Of a DNA stretch of 64,000 nucleotides, positions 45,893-57,400 are shown piece by piece. The notes under the pieces are model-generated. The model worked only from the letters and a program-made list of their open reading frames with translations, was not told the DNA's origin and ran no database searches. The position numbers and the translations under genes were made by a program. Source of the DNA: Gari tellinella (taxonomy: Eukaryota > Mollusca > Bivalvia > Cardiida > Psammobiidae); the NCBI GenBank assembly GCA_922989275.2, contig OV277856.1, positions 88,803,038 through 88,867,037 of the forward strand, given 5' to 3'. The stretch's first letter is position 1, and each line of letters starts with the position of its first letter.

Positions 45893-46390
45893 AGTTTGGA
45901 TCCTGATCAGACGCTGTGCTATAAATGCCACAGGGATCCGACACGATTGATTTTTGAGGGAAAAAACGTCAGAATGTATATAGAGAGACAAGGGGTACAG
46001 TCGATCGTCAGTATATTCTCACCTATCTCGACAACACTGGGCATATCATGAATAAATATTGACGAACCGACACTTTTGTTGCATTTCTGTCTAGCTTATA
46101 CAATAACCTTCCATAGAAATATAACATAAAACCAACTGTAAGCATGCACTTTCAACGGTAACTAATTTTACTCACAGACATCAACGAATTTGGAAAACGG
46201 GACAGGGGTTCGTCCACAGCCGACACAGCATTGACCACTACTGTACGCTTGTTTAGGCGGTATTATCGAGCATGTTACTGACAATCAGTTGTACCCTTTG
46301 TCTCTATATATACCTTCTGACGATTTTTCCCTTCAAAAATCGATCGTTTCGGATCCGTGGGATATATGCGGCGTCTAATCAGGACACCGG
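45893..46390. mobile_element. GGATCC hairpin MITE opened by an inverted-repeat insert
   Basis: AAACAGTTTGGATCCTGATC then AGACGCTGTG starts at 45893, and the closing arm GCGGCGTCTAATCAGGA is only at about 46368-46384. Between them, 45938-46365 has its own long inverted ends (GATCCGACACGATTGATTTT and complement). Confidence 0.65.
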
Positions 46391-46616
46391 CAGCTTACAA
46401 AGTTGACTAAAATTTCTATGGCGATAAAGTGTTCAAGATTTTTTATTTAGTAATGTAAACACATAGTGTTTATTACGTTAGGATAATCTTGATAATTTAA
46501 TCCCAAGTCACATGTAGAAATCTGAACCAGCAGATATTGTACGTTATACTTTACACTTATATGTATCCAATGCACACATCGAAATCACAAGCAAATGAGG
46601 CTAAGCTCTAAACGTG

Positions 46617-47095
46617 TACAGTCCATTCTCATTAGGTTTAAACCAAAACAATGTTTCAGTTTTATTGACGATGTTTCAGTTTTATTGACAATTAGCATAC
46701 ATCGATGCATTTAGGCATGTATATAAACATATAAGTTTAACTCTTTCAAAACCATGAACCTGTTTAAAAACTGTTAGCAAACAGTGTATACCCAGCTAAG
46801 AGGGCTTTAGGTGCCATCTTTACTAATTTAGACCAGTATTTATTAAACTACCCAGAGTTCAAAGTAGATAAGTTCATGTTTTGGTTACTAAAATGATCCA
46901 CAAGGGAACATAATAACCCAAAATAATTACTTAGTGTTGAAAGAGTTAATGTGACCAAGACAGCACCATCAAAGTTGTTGTTTTTCTTTACACAAATGAA
47001 CATAACATTAACTTTAATAATTTTTAAGTAGAGTGCAACATTTGCAAACAATTTACTTTCACCAAGCAAACAAAACAGCACAAAACATAATTATC
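46617..47095. repeat. Dispersed repeat, copy 1
   Basis: Phrases CAGTTTTATTGACAATTAGC, AACATAACATTAAC and ACTTTCACCAAGCAAACAAA recur in order at 61790-62010. Function unknown. Confidence 0.55.
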
Positions 47096-47392
47096 AAACA
47101 AAATCTAGTTTCCGTTTATTCAACGAGCAGTATGCTTCCAGGGACGGAACCTTAATACTACTACTTTAACGCATCGAAATACTTAATTGTAGTATTTGAT
47201 AATGGCATCTTCGTTTGAATGCTTCTGATAAATTATTTCCAAATTTGGATAGATGTACATGTAGTTCTTTATACTGTCAATTTGCGCAAAAGGAATAAAT
47301 TCATGAACACTTGGTTTGTTGAATAGAATGACTTTATAACAATATGACGTAGATCTATATCATCACATACAAGTAAAACACGATACCCTTCT

Positions 47393-47640
47393 AGGCCGTG
47401 CATATCACGCCTTACCGACTAAGCTAACCGGGATATTCAACTAACGGCGATCGATTTAACCTACGTCAGTATATAGCGATGGAGAATACGGTATTTGTTC
47501 CGGTTTATGCCTGCCCCTGCGCAAACGATTTGAACGTTTGCAATGGAATCAAGAGATTCAATTGAAAAAGCGATGTATGGACACTATCCGGAAAACTAAG
47601 ATGTTTTTACACTGATCGTTTTTTAAAATGCCAGATACAC
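47393..47640 (-). repeat. tRNA-like relic with shared 5' module
   Basis: The minus strand has the tRNA D-arm-like GTTAGCTTAGTCGGTAAGGC without a good B box. Upstream ATACCGTATTCTCCATCGCT is identical to a stretch in the relic at 19320. Confidence 0.45.
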
Positions 47641-47934
47641 GATACTACTACACATTTGATTTTATTTGATTATATTTGAGTAATTTCTTTATTTTTGCAA
47701 AACCCTTACAATGTATATCCTGATCAGAGGATTCCCGAAGAAGCCTGTTGTACTGTTTTTCATTTTGAAATATATTGTGAAAATCAATTTAAAAAATAAA
47801 AAAGGACCTTCACCTATTTGAAAGTGGAATTATTAAAACACGGATGAATGAGTAAAAATAAATATGAAAAAACAAAACGATCGCATTGCTTATCCATTTA
47901 TTTCAGAGAGAGGATTGACAGTATCAACGTAATG

Positions 47935-48176
47935 TTACGACCTCTCGCAAATGAACATGTTGTGGTTGTTACATAAAGTATCATGCAAATGATGCTCCGA
48001 TCCTCCATACATCACTACACAATCTTCGTCATGTCCTTTATTAGTGATGTCCGGTTGATTCATTCCCTTGTCCCAGTCGACATGGCTATCAAACTTCTGA
48101 CCATTCTCCCAATAGAAGACATTGTTCCTGTAGAGATCATGACCGCCGATCCAAAAGTTTGCAGAGTGACGGTTGT
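47935..48176 (-). CDS. C-type lectin, last coding exon, copy 2
   Basis: This is a paralogue of the exon at 45079-45320: same length (242 nt), same acceptor phase, same stop context. It reads FWIGGHDLYRNNVFYWEN, then WDKGMNQPD, EDCVVMYGG and CNNHNMFICERS before TAA at 47935-47937. All core residues (WIGG, QPD, three cysteines) are kept, and substitutions are scattered (for example HDLY against QDLY, ITNKG against YTYQG), as expected for two expressed paralogues. The acceptor on the minus strand is TTCTTCTTTAACTTTTAAG. Only 2.6 kb separates the two copies, so the lectin gene was tandemly duplicated. Upstream exons of this copy were not seen up to about 50 kb. Confidence 0.87.
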
Positions 48177-49061
48177 CTTAAAAGTTAAAGAAGAACGAAA
48201 TGAGCACTAGAAAATAGAAATACTATACCATTTCTCAAAATATTTTATTTACGGTTTAAATATGTTGTTTAAACCAATGAGCTAACTGCTTTACTTTCAG
48301 CCTGTTATAAGAGTCCGCCTGACTTTAACCCTACCATCAACAAGTTTACCCATCTGTTTTTCACCTTTCACAGACAAAATATCATCTTATAAATTTTGTT
48401 GTGTGCAATTATAATTAAATTATGCAAATTTCAAAATTTTGAAGTTCTGACTGAATAAATATTGATACGAGTGTCAAACAGAAACATTACACCACCTTTG
48501 ACTTAACCAGTAACTAAACTTATCAAAAACTAACAATATTAAAGAAAGGACTATTAGGTTCTAAGATATAACTCTTAACCAACCTCTTAATACACTTAAG
48601 TGACTAGAAAAAAAACTTAATACAGTTGGCAAGCTAACTATATAGCTTAAGTATACATGGGTAAAAGTTAAAACTCTGTGATTTCAAAATTGTGTGAAGT
48701 AATCATGTTTACTTCTGACTTAAATTTCTTAAAATTATCAGTATTTCTTTCAACTCTGACCCATGTGGCTTAACCAATCTAAACTCTAAATCTATACATA
48801 CACAGGGTGCACCCTGGACATTTTTTTCTTGCGCCAGCACTTTTGCTAAGTGAGAAAAGTTTGCGCCAAAATTGGATTTTTGGAGCCATTTTTGAGCCAG
48901 ATTGGAATCGTCAATTATGCTAATGATATTTCACTCCTAATACTGTAGTATGATAAGTATCCAACTTTTGTTCTACAAAAGTTTTACATTTCATCCTGTC
49001 TACCTTAATCAATTGTTTATTTAATTGTTGGACGATTGCGTCCTACAACGTTCATGGAAGT
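48177..49061. other. Upstream of lectin copy 2, non-coding
   Basis: Probable intron. A decayed MITE scrap (TTTACTTTCAGCCTGTTATA) is at about 48290. Nothing else is seen. Confidence 0.4.
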
Positions 49062-49065
49062 TTAA

Positions 49066-49200
49066 CCCACTACCCCATAAATATGCCTTTTTATGCCTCG
49101 GATTTATTCTCCACTAAAGAAATCGTCCAACTTTATACTTAAAGCAGGCTGAAAGTACTCACCTGTCTTCAAAAATAGAAACAGGCTATGGGGTAAAGCG
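49066..49200. mobile_element. Palindromic TTAA MITE, internally deleted copy
   Basis: TTAA at 49062-49065 and 49201-49204; ends CCCACTACCCCATAAATATG and GGCTATGGGGTAAAGCG; the central palindrome is lost. 135 bp. Confidence 0.75.
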
Positions 49201-49204
49201 TTAA

Positions 49205-50048
49205 AAGGCAAGTGTACTGCAGAAATGGGACTGGGTAGCATGTCTTTACAATGTGCACAAGCCTTATTAGGTTTTTCACATTTCCTTTTGTCTTTACCTT
49301 TCTGACTTTAAATCTAAAAATCTTCTAAAAGAAACTCTTGCTATTGGTTGAATATAAACAGTGCACGTTTTTACTATTACAGATTTTACTATTACAGATT
49401 CGTAATAATAAAGGCATTATTCTTTTGACACAAACCATTTCATTTAGCCTAAAATATTCCTAAATCATGATTTTTAATTAGAGGACTGAAGCATAGATAA
49501 AGTGATTCTAACTATTGTGGGGTTCTTATGATTCACAAGAAATTTACTTCTTTTCAGTACTGAGCAATTATCTCACAAATGTTAGTATACCAATTACAAA
49601 ATATTTCACCCCATAGGAGCCTCACTTAAATCCTTTGATCTAGTGATATATGTTCATTTCAATGTCAGTTATGACGTCATTGATACAATATGTGAAGCTA
49701 CTGGCGGACATTTTTTTAAGTGATGTGAATGTAACACTGTGGGTTAATATTCAAACAGTATTACATGGGGACATTAATAATCGCTGTTTGGGGTGAGTGC
49801 TAAATTTAGTACATGTAATTATATCTCCTTTAGTTTACAATATACAATTTTAAAATTGATTGGAAAGCTTTTAGAAGCATGATCATGGTGATCTTCGGCC
49901 TAGCCTTTCCTTATTATCTAGAGACAAAAACACATTGTGTAAATAATGCTTACATGCTTGATTCTGCCCTTATTGCAAAACAGTACTACACAAACATAAC
50001 ACAGGGCAGGTCACGGTCATCGACTTTGAATTTATACAACATGTACAC
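49205..50048. other. Non-coding stretch
   Basis: No gene or recognised repeat. Confidence 0.4.
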
Positions 50049-50216
50049 TGTCAGGGACTGAAATGATAATCTGTATTTCGTATCAAACACAGCATAGCAG
50101 TCGGCTTTCTAGTAGTTTCAGCTAATTCTTTAGCAGCTTCTTTGTAAATAGTTGTAAAGTTGTATGCAATGAATTAATGAAAACATAATGTTTCATCTTA
50201 AGTGGGGGGGGGGGGG

Positions 50217-51454
50217 TGTCAGGGACTGAAATTATAATCTGTATTTCGTATCAAACAGAGCATAGCAGTCGGCTTTCTATTTCGTTTGTAAAGATAAACA
50301 AAGTTAAACACTGGTCAAGGACCAGTCTCAGATCCCTAATTGTCTGATAAACCGTGCAGTTAACTGTTAAACTTTTGCGGGGCAAGCTAGAATGTCTTTG
50401 AGTCTAATTGGCGCTGACAGGGTAAATGGGATTATTCTCTAGCTCCAGCGTACTAATCTGAAATTTGTTTATGGTTCAGGGAGATATGAGCGAGAACTGA
50501 GTCTGGATATTGTATTGATATCAATTTCTGTGTAATATTTGTATGCATGTGTGAGTGTGAGAACAGAAAAAGGAAAGACACCAGTGAGAGCAGACGACGA
50601 TTGTTAAAGTCTGAAAGAATATAAGTTAAGGACGTAGAATTGTGTGGAAGAGCCTGAGAGGAAACTAGGAAGAGAAAACGAATGGGGTATGTTTTGTTGC
50701 TTTTGAAACCTATCTTCATCTTACTTAAAATTGTTAAAAATGTGTCAACTGTATGATTTAACGTTAGCAGTAGGACAGCTCTTGTATGTTAAAAGTATGG
50801 ATGCTTTAAAGAAAGTTCATTAAAGGTTACAGTTTATGATTAAGCTTTCATTTTATTACTTTAGGTTATAGCGTTTATAACTTTTTTCTGAGATACCTGA
50901 ATACTTATGTTTATGAATACTTAAACCAGGGGAAAGATAAGGCAAATGGTAAAATAGTCCCTTTTAAATCTAATTGTAGATCTCATTTACGGGGGGGGGG
51001 GGGGGGGGGGGGGGGCTAAAGAAGCAAAGTACATAGAAGTATATACATAAAGTCTAAGGACCGGGCATCCTCATCGAAGGACTTTGGCGGCCACATTGTG
51101 GAGCTTAGCGTTGTACCGGTTTAGACAGAGGTTGGCAGGCAGGCTAAAGGTGTCGAATAGATTTGTGGAGAATGGTGGAGAGTGCATTAAACCTTTAACT
51201 TTAAGACAGTTTTGGAAACCAAAGACGTTAAGAGAAACATCAAGGAACTGTGAACCAAATTAATGAAATCAGTGTTATATGTTTTGCTTTAGGACTGTTT
51301 AAGCTAAATTTGCATGCTGTTAGACAATTAGTTATGTTTAGTTAGTTTTAAACCAAAATTAAAGATACATTTTGTAAACCACATTGCAGCATTTGTTGTT
51401 TGCATAAACCCCTTTTTAAGTCTTTCGCTACATTGTTAACGACATCGTGACATA
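50217..51454 (-). repeat. Probable 3' LTR of the Gypsy element
   Basis: It starts directly after the end of the pol frame (stop at 51471) and has matching termini TGTCA and TGACA. It contains an uninterrupted G run (+ strand) at 50991-51015. The terminal phrase TGTCAGGGACTGAAAT is repeated at 50049, 168 bp away, after a run of G at 50204-50216. No second LTR is in the window, so the call rests on position and termini. Confidence 0.5.
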
Positions 51455-51470
51455 CACATTATGTATGTAT

Positions 51471-52936
51471 TCACTTGGTGACGTAGTCCTTGTTCACCTT
51501 CGGTTTGACTGGACGTCCACTCCTTGTTATTACTGGTCCTGCGTCTTTAGAATTGGGGCTTGTATCGGTATTTGACCCTGTGCTTGGCACCGGAGTGTCA
51601 CGGTGTCCATGAACACTAGAATTTTGCACCGGGTTATCACGGTATCCATGTGCATTTCCTCTTGACTCGTTATTAGCACACTCATCTCTCACTAGCGAAT
51701 CGTGGATATTTACCCTAGTATGCACTCGCGAACTATGATCCCCACTATTAACACTCGCGCGCAACATGTGATCCTCATCAGATCCTCATCGGATTGCAAA
51801 CGCGGAGTAAGTTGTAGATGTCTCCGCTTTCTTCTGTAACTACCCATTGGAGTTTTCACGATGTAAGATCTCATAAGGTCTAGGTCTCCGTCAGTGACCA
51901 CGCCTTTGGTCACCCAGGTCTTGTCGATTACCGTTTTTATCCTCACACTGTCTCCCGGTTGAAGCGTTGACAGCGGTTTGGTTGTCGATACCAGATCAAA
52001 GTTGATTCTGGTTCTCTCCTTGTATCTGGAGTCCTGTAAACGCATTTCATCCCTCTCAAGCCAATCTTGAGTCAATGCAGAGGGCATAATAGGCAAGAGT
52101 GTTCTAACTTTCCTGCCAATCATCATTTCTGCAGGAGAAAGTCTTGTAGCTTCAATTGGCGTAGCTCTAGATTGCATAAGTGATCCAAACACATCTTCTT
52201 GCTGTAAGATACGTTTTGCAATTTTCACAGCACTCTCAGCCTCTCCATTAGACTTAGGATAATACGGACTAGAGAAAGTTTGTCTGAAATTGTATTCTTC
52301 AGCAAATGTATGGAATTGTTCTGAACTGAATTGTAGACCATTATCCGACACAAACTCTTCTGGGATTCCCCAGCGTGAAAATATGTTTTTCAATTTTCCT
52401 ATCACTTGGTTACTAGTCAAGTTCTGATGATAAGCTATTTCGATAAAACGCGAATAATAGTCTGTGACAACTAAATAGTGTTTTTCTCTAGTTCGCACAC
52501 ATCAGCCCCGATCTTCTGCCAAGGTCGGCTTGGTAATTTGCTGATTTTTAGCGATTCACTCTGTTGTGATGGTCTGTGTTTCTGGCAAAACTCACAATTT
52601 CCAACCTTCTGCTTAATGTCTCTAGCTATCCCCGGTCACCACACAGTTGCTTGGGCTCTAGCATGGCATTTGTTAAGCCCTATGTGTCCCTGATGTATAC
52701 TGTCTAGCACTTCAGATTGAATAGATTCTGGGATCACTATTCTATCCTTGAGTGACAGACAGCTCAATTCTAGGCGCAAACATATCTTTCAGTTCTGGCG
52801 GTACAGCATTCATGTAGTTTGGCCATTCGAGGCGCGTATAGTTCATGGCTTCTTGCAGAATCTCATCTTTCTCTGTAACTCTATGAATTTTCTCTAATCT
52901 CGAGTCTGAAATTGGACATAGATTGTCCACTGACAC
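51471..52936 (-). pseudogene. Gypsy integrase and C-terminal tail
   Basis: The zinc-binding part (HQGHIGLNKCH and CEFCQKH, about 52700-52590) is broken by a TGA after TVW. The catalytic core has VTDYYSRFIE, VSDNGLQFSS and KSNGEAESAVKIAK, the D, D and E of integrases (52470-52240). A GDSVRIKT segment, as in the C-terminal domain, and a hydrophilic tail (ITRSGRPVKPKVNKDYVTK) follow. It joins host DNA during insertion in working relatives; here it is not intact. Confidence 0.85.
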
Positions 52937-54415
52937 TTAAAACACTCTATTTCATCAACAAATTTGTATATATCTGTGCTAACAGAACTTCTTCTGGACA
53001 ATGTATCTGGAACTATTATTTTTTTCCCTGGAACATGTTCTGCTTTCAGGCTGAATCCCCTGAGTCTCATTAACATCCTTTGACATCTCAGTGGAGAATT
53101 ATTTAAGTCTTGAGAGTTTAGGAGGGGCACTAATGGTTTATGAGCTGTAAGTAACCTGATGTATCTAGTAAATACGAAAAAGACTATGAAAAAGACTCTA
53201 CTGATATAGCGAAAAAATTTCACACGCCCTCAAAGATGCTAAGCATTCCTTTTCAGTATGTGCGTATTTCTCTTCAGCACTTGTCAGTTTGCGAGAACAG
53301 AATGCTACCGGCTTTAGCACTCAATCAACTTTCTGAAATAAAACTCCTCTCAGCCCATAGCTACTAGCATCTGCACTTCTTGAGGTCATAAATGTCAAAC
53401 TTGACGCGTCTGATATCAGTCGTTTCACTTCGTTGAACGCGAGTTCTTGTGCATAATCCCTTTGTCACACATTTGACTCTTTTAAGAGATCTGTCATTGG
53501 TTGAATTACACTTGTCAAGTTTGGTCTAACGCGACCTAGATAGTTCGTCATGCCCACTACTCTACGTACCTCTTTCACATTTGTAGGCGGAGCCATGCCC
53601 CGGATTGCTGAAATTCTTTCAGAGCTAGGTTGAATTCCCTTTTCAGAAATTATGTGTCCAGAGTATTCAATTTTGTCTTTGCGGAATTTACACTTGTTGG
53701 ATTTCAACTTTAATCCAAAATCATGAATTCTTTCTTATGCAGCTTTCAAGTGTTCATCGTGGACTTTGTCATTTTCCCAATGCATCAAAATGTCATCTAT
53801 AATCACTTCCACACCTTTCAAACCACTTTATAGCTCTGACATTTTCCTTTGGAAGATTTCTGGAGCGGAGGTCATTCCGAATGGGGCGCGCCTGAAACAA
53901 TACCGACCACGTCGCGTAATGAATGTGGTCAGCCCACAGCTATCTTGATCCAATGGAATGTGGTAAAATCCACTAGAAGCATCAAGTTTCGAGAACACAT
54001 TCGACCCTTTCAACTCTCGTGCAATGTCATCAAGATTTGGTAACATATAATGCCCTCGCTTTACAGAGTCGTTCAGTTTTTTCAGATCAACACAGATTCT
54101 TATTTTACCATTATATTTGAGCATAGTAACCATAGGAGCACAGTAGTCAGTTGATTCTGTCACTTTTTCAATAATCCCTTCTTTTTTTATTCCTTTTAAT
54201 TCCAATTCTACTTTTTCCAGCAAGAGAAATGGAACCCTGCGTGCTCTAGTAGGACAAGTACGGCTGCGCATCATCTTTTAATGTAATTGTCACTGGTTCA
54301 CAATTAACTAGTCCAAATGATCCGAATACACCTTGATCAAATTCAATTCTGTCAATTTTATGTATCAATCTGAATAATAGTCTGCCTACGGATCGAAAAT
54401 AAGGCTCTGGAAAAT
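52937..54415 (-). pseudogene. Gypsy reverse transcriptase and RNase H
   Basis: Reverse transcriptase motifs in order: GIIEKVTESTDYCAPM, GKIRICVDLKKLNDSVK, VFSKLDASSGFYHIPL, TFITRRGRYCFRRAPFGMTS and the catalytic IIDDIL (about 53790). The connection domain follows (YSGHIISEKGIQPS). RNase H keeps TSRSADASSYGLRGVLF (about 53370) and EHVPGKKIIVPDTLSR (53000). Several stops and frame changes. Most similar by eye to the K02A2.6-type Gypsy group. Confidence 0.87.
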
Positions 54416-57400
54416 GGGTCTCATGGCATGTCGTGTAGACGGGCAACATCCACTTGATTTATATTCAGCATATGTATACGAACAATTCTAGGGGGGATGT
54501 AAAGTTCTTAGGCGCGTATTAAGGTCAGAAATAGGTCAAAGGTCATTGGGTGCAGATTTTTGCATACCATAATATAAATCTAACTTTATTTACATTTCAA
54601 ATATATCAAATGAACTATTATTGGTTACAATTAGTTCACAAATGTCTGTACTTGCTAAATATTATCAAAAAAGTAAAATATTACTGTCAATGTCCTTTTC
54701 CAGGGGCAATAACTCTGATTTTCCTCATTCTTTTTTATATTTTTATAGTTATTTTTTCGTTATTTTTGTCTGTTTTCTTATAACATCAAATTATTTTTAT
54801 GTTTCTTTACACCTTTGACATAAAGTAACAATTCTAAATGCAAATGGAAGTAAATATTACAGCCAATGTCCTTTTCCAGGGGCAATAACTCTGAATTTTC
54901 TCTTTCTATTTCATTTTTTATGGGAATTTGTTTTCGTTATTTTTTTTGACTGTTTTCTTATAACATCAAACTTTTGTATGTTTCTTTACACCTTTGACAT
55001 GAAGCAACGATTCAATATGCAAATAAAAGTAAAAATTACAGTCAATGCTCTATTCAAGGGGCAATAACTCTGTTTTTTCTGTTCCATATCTCCTTTTTAA
55101 TAGGAATTATGATAATTAATTGTTATGCTATTTGCAATCACTCATAGATAACCTAAAAAACTTTAATTTATTGAATGTATAATTGGTCTTAAATCTAGAA
55201 ATAGAATTTTCGTGACAGAAAAAACAATTATAAGTCACAAACAAGGGCGATTACTCTTAAAGTCAGCCAGTAAATCACGTATTCTGTTCATTTCTGCTAT
55301 AATAGCTGGGCACATTAGAGAAAAAATCATAAACTTGATATACAATCATCAAAGTAGGTTTGCATAATATACTGATAGGGCCTTTCTTTCAACAAAAAGC
55401 CCTTTTGCACCGTAAACATTCAAAATGGCCGCCATTTTTCAAGATGGCCGCCATTTTCGGTTCTCATATACCATTTCTCTTCTAACATTTGACATGTATG
55501 ACCAAATTTTATACTTTTGGTGTTGAAATATATGTTTTTAAGCATTGGCAAGGTAATCAAGAAAATTTTAAATTGATTTGAAGCTTACTTTAATGCATAA
55601 TGACCAATGTTTGAAAAAGAAACGTGTTTGCTTTAAGATGACCGTTATCTTTTGCACTAATGATTAATTTCGTTTCTTAAATTTTCTCATACATGACCAT
55701 TAGTCAAACTTTCGGAGTCAAATATAGTGTTAAAAATCACAAATTTTGTTATTGTATATTTATTAAAGAACTTGTTTAATTGGGTATTGACTTACTTTTG
55801 GCAAATACATATACATTGTATATATATATATATGTATATATATATGGTTTATGAATAGTAAAGTAGTAAATCCTGTTTGTTGTTGTATTATTGCTTATGA
55901 TGTGTGTATATATTCATTGTCATATTCACAAATTTATTAATCTGAACAAAAGCGGCAACATCGAAAATACAGGCATCTGTCACTGCAATCAGTTTTCTTT
56001 AGCGCATACGCTTAATCTTCGCAACTATATGTATATCTATATCCAATAAATAACAGCCTAGTCTAATGTATCAGCAATATAGTTCCTTCATTCACACTCT
56101 ACTGGACACTTATATTATTTTGCGTAATGCCACAAAACACAAGCTATTTAGTATGCAAATATTTTCGTGTGTTTAAACAAAGCTGCTTGGCTTGTAGGAA
56201 TTGCGAAGTAAGGTTTTTGCCACTATCAGGCAAACACGTCCAGTCCAACACAATAATTGCATTAAAAAAAATACAACTTATCTAATGGCTTGTCATACAT
56301 AGCAATCGCAATGTTTTCAAGACTTTACTGTTTCTACATTTTAACTAATAGTAAATAAACAATAAATTGTAAATGTAAAATATTTTCTATGAAATGCATT
56401 CGATGTGGTCCATGCAGCCTTTTCTCTTTCCATATGAAAACCATCTAATACGAATTAACAGAACACGAAATATAATACGTTGATTGTGTATGTTCAGATC
56501 TCACAGGGTCAATTAACAAAAATAATAACTTCATTACGGGAAACCAGCTCAAGTTTGATTGTTGTACAAAGGAAACCAACTCTTTCTGTATACCAAGATC
56601 TTTTAGCAAAGGTAATTCTAAGCCCTTGCTGCACTGGACGGTTTGTTAGATGTATTTTGTATTTCGACAAGTGAAAAATCGAAAGACGCATCCAATGCTG
56701 TCGACCAATTTGTTGAGACAGCGTTAAAGGATGCTGAAACATAAGACATTAGCCATATTTTGTTGGACGCGATGTGATTGCAGAACCCTCTCATTGGTTT
56801 AGGACTTAACAAATTATTGATTCAAGGAGTGCAACACCGACTATTTGCTCCACCCAAAATACAAAGTCAAAGACATTAGCAAGTATTTATAGAGACACGA
56901 GATCAGACAAGCAACAAGTATCGAAACAGATAATACCTGACCTTATTAAAGCTCGAGAAAGAGCTCAAGGATGTCAGACATTCGGAGAGTATGCTCAAGA
57001 ATTTGTTCAGTCGGTATATTCCCATTTCACAGGCACACCTACTCGCATTGATGTCACATTTGATACCTTGGGAGCAGGTCTATCAAAGCTGCCACTGGAA
57101 AAAATCACAGGTCCAGAAGACCCACTACCTGGACCCACTACCGCATGTCAGAGAGCCATACCTTGTGCTCGACGAGAAGTAGAAATACATGTACATTGCC
57201 GAGTTTCTATCATCTGAATGACACATTATTACCACAAGGGTTGCTTGTTGTAGCAGATGGAACGTTCGTAGGCGTTATAAATGCAAAGTCATATAGCTTC
57301 CATGCTGATAAGTTGTCGGTCGATCATAAAGAAGCTGACAATAGAATGATATTCCATGCTAAGGATGCTGTTGCAAGCGGGTTTGATCGTCTGATTGTTA

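Noticed and set aside
54550..54818. Leu/Phe-rich open frames in the inverted arms
   Set aside because: They occur in both arms over AT-rich tandem repeats and show no protein motif.
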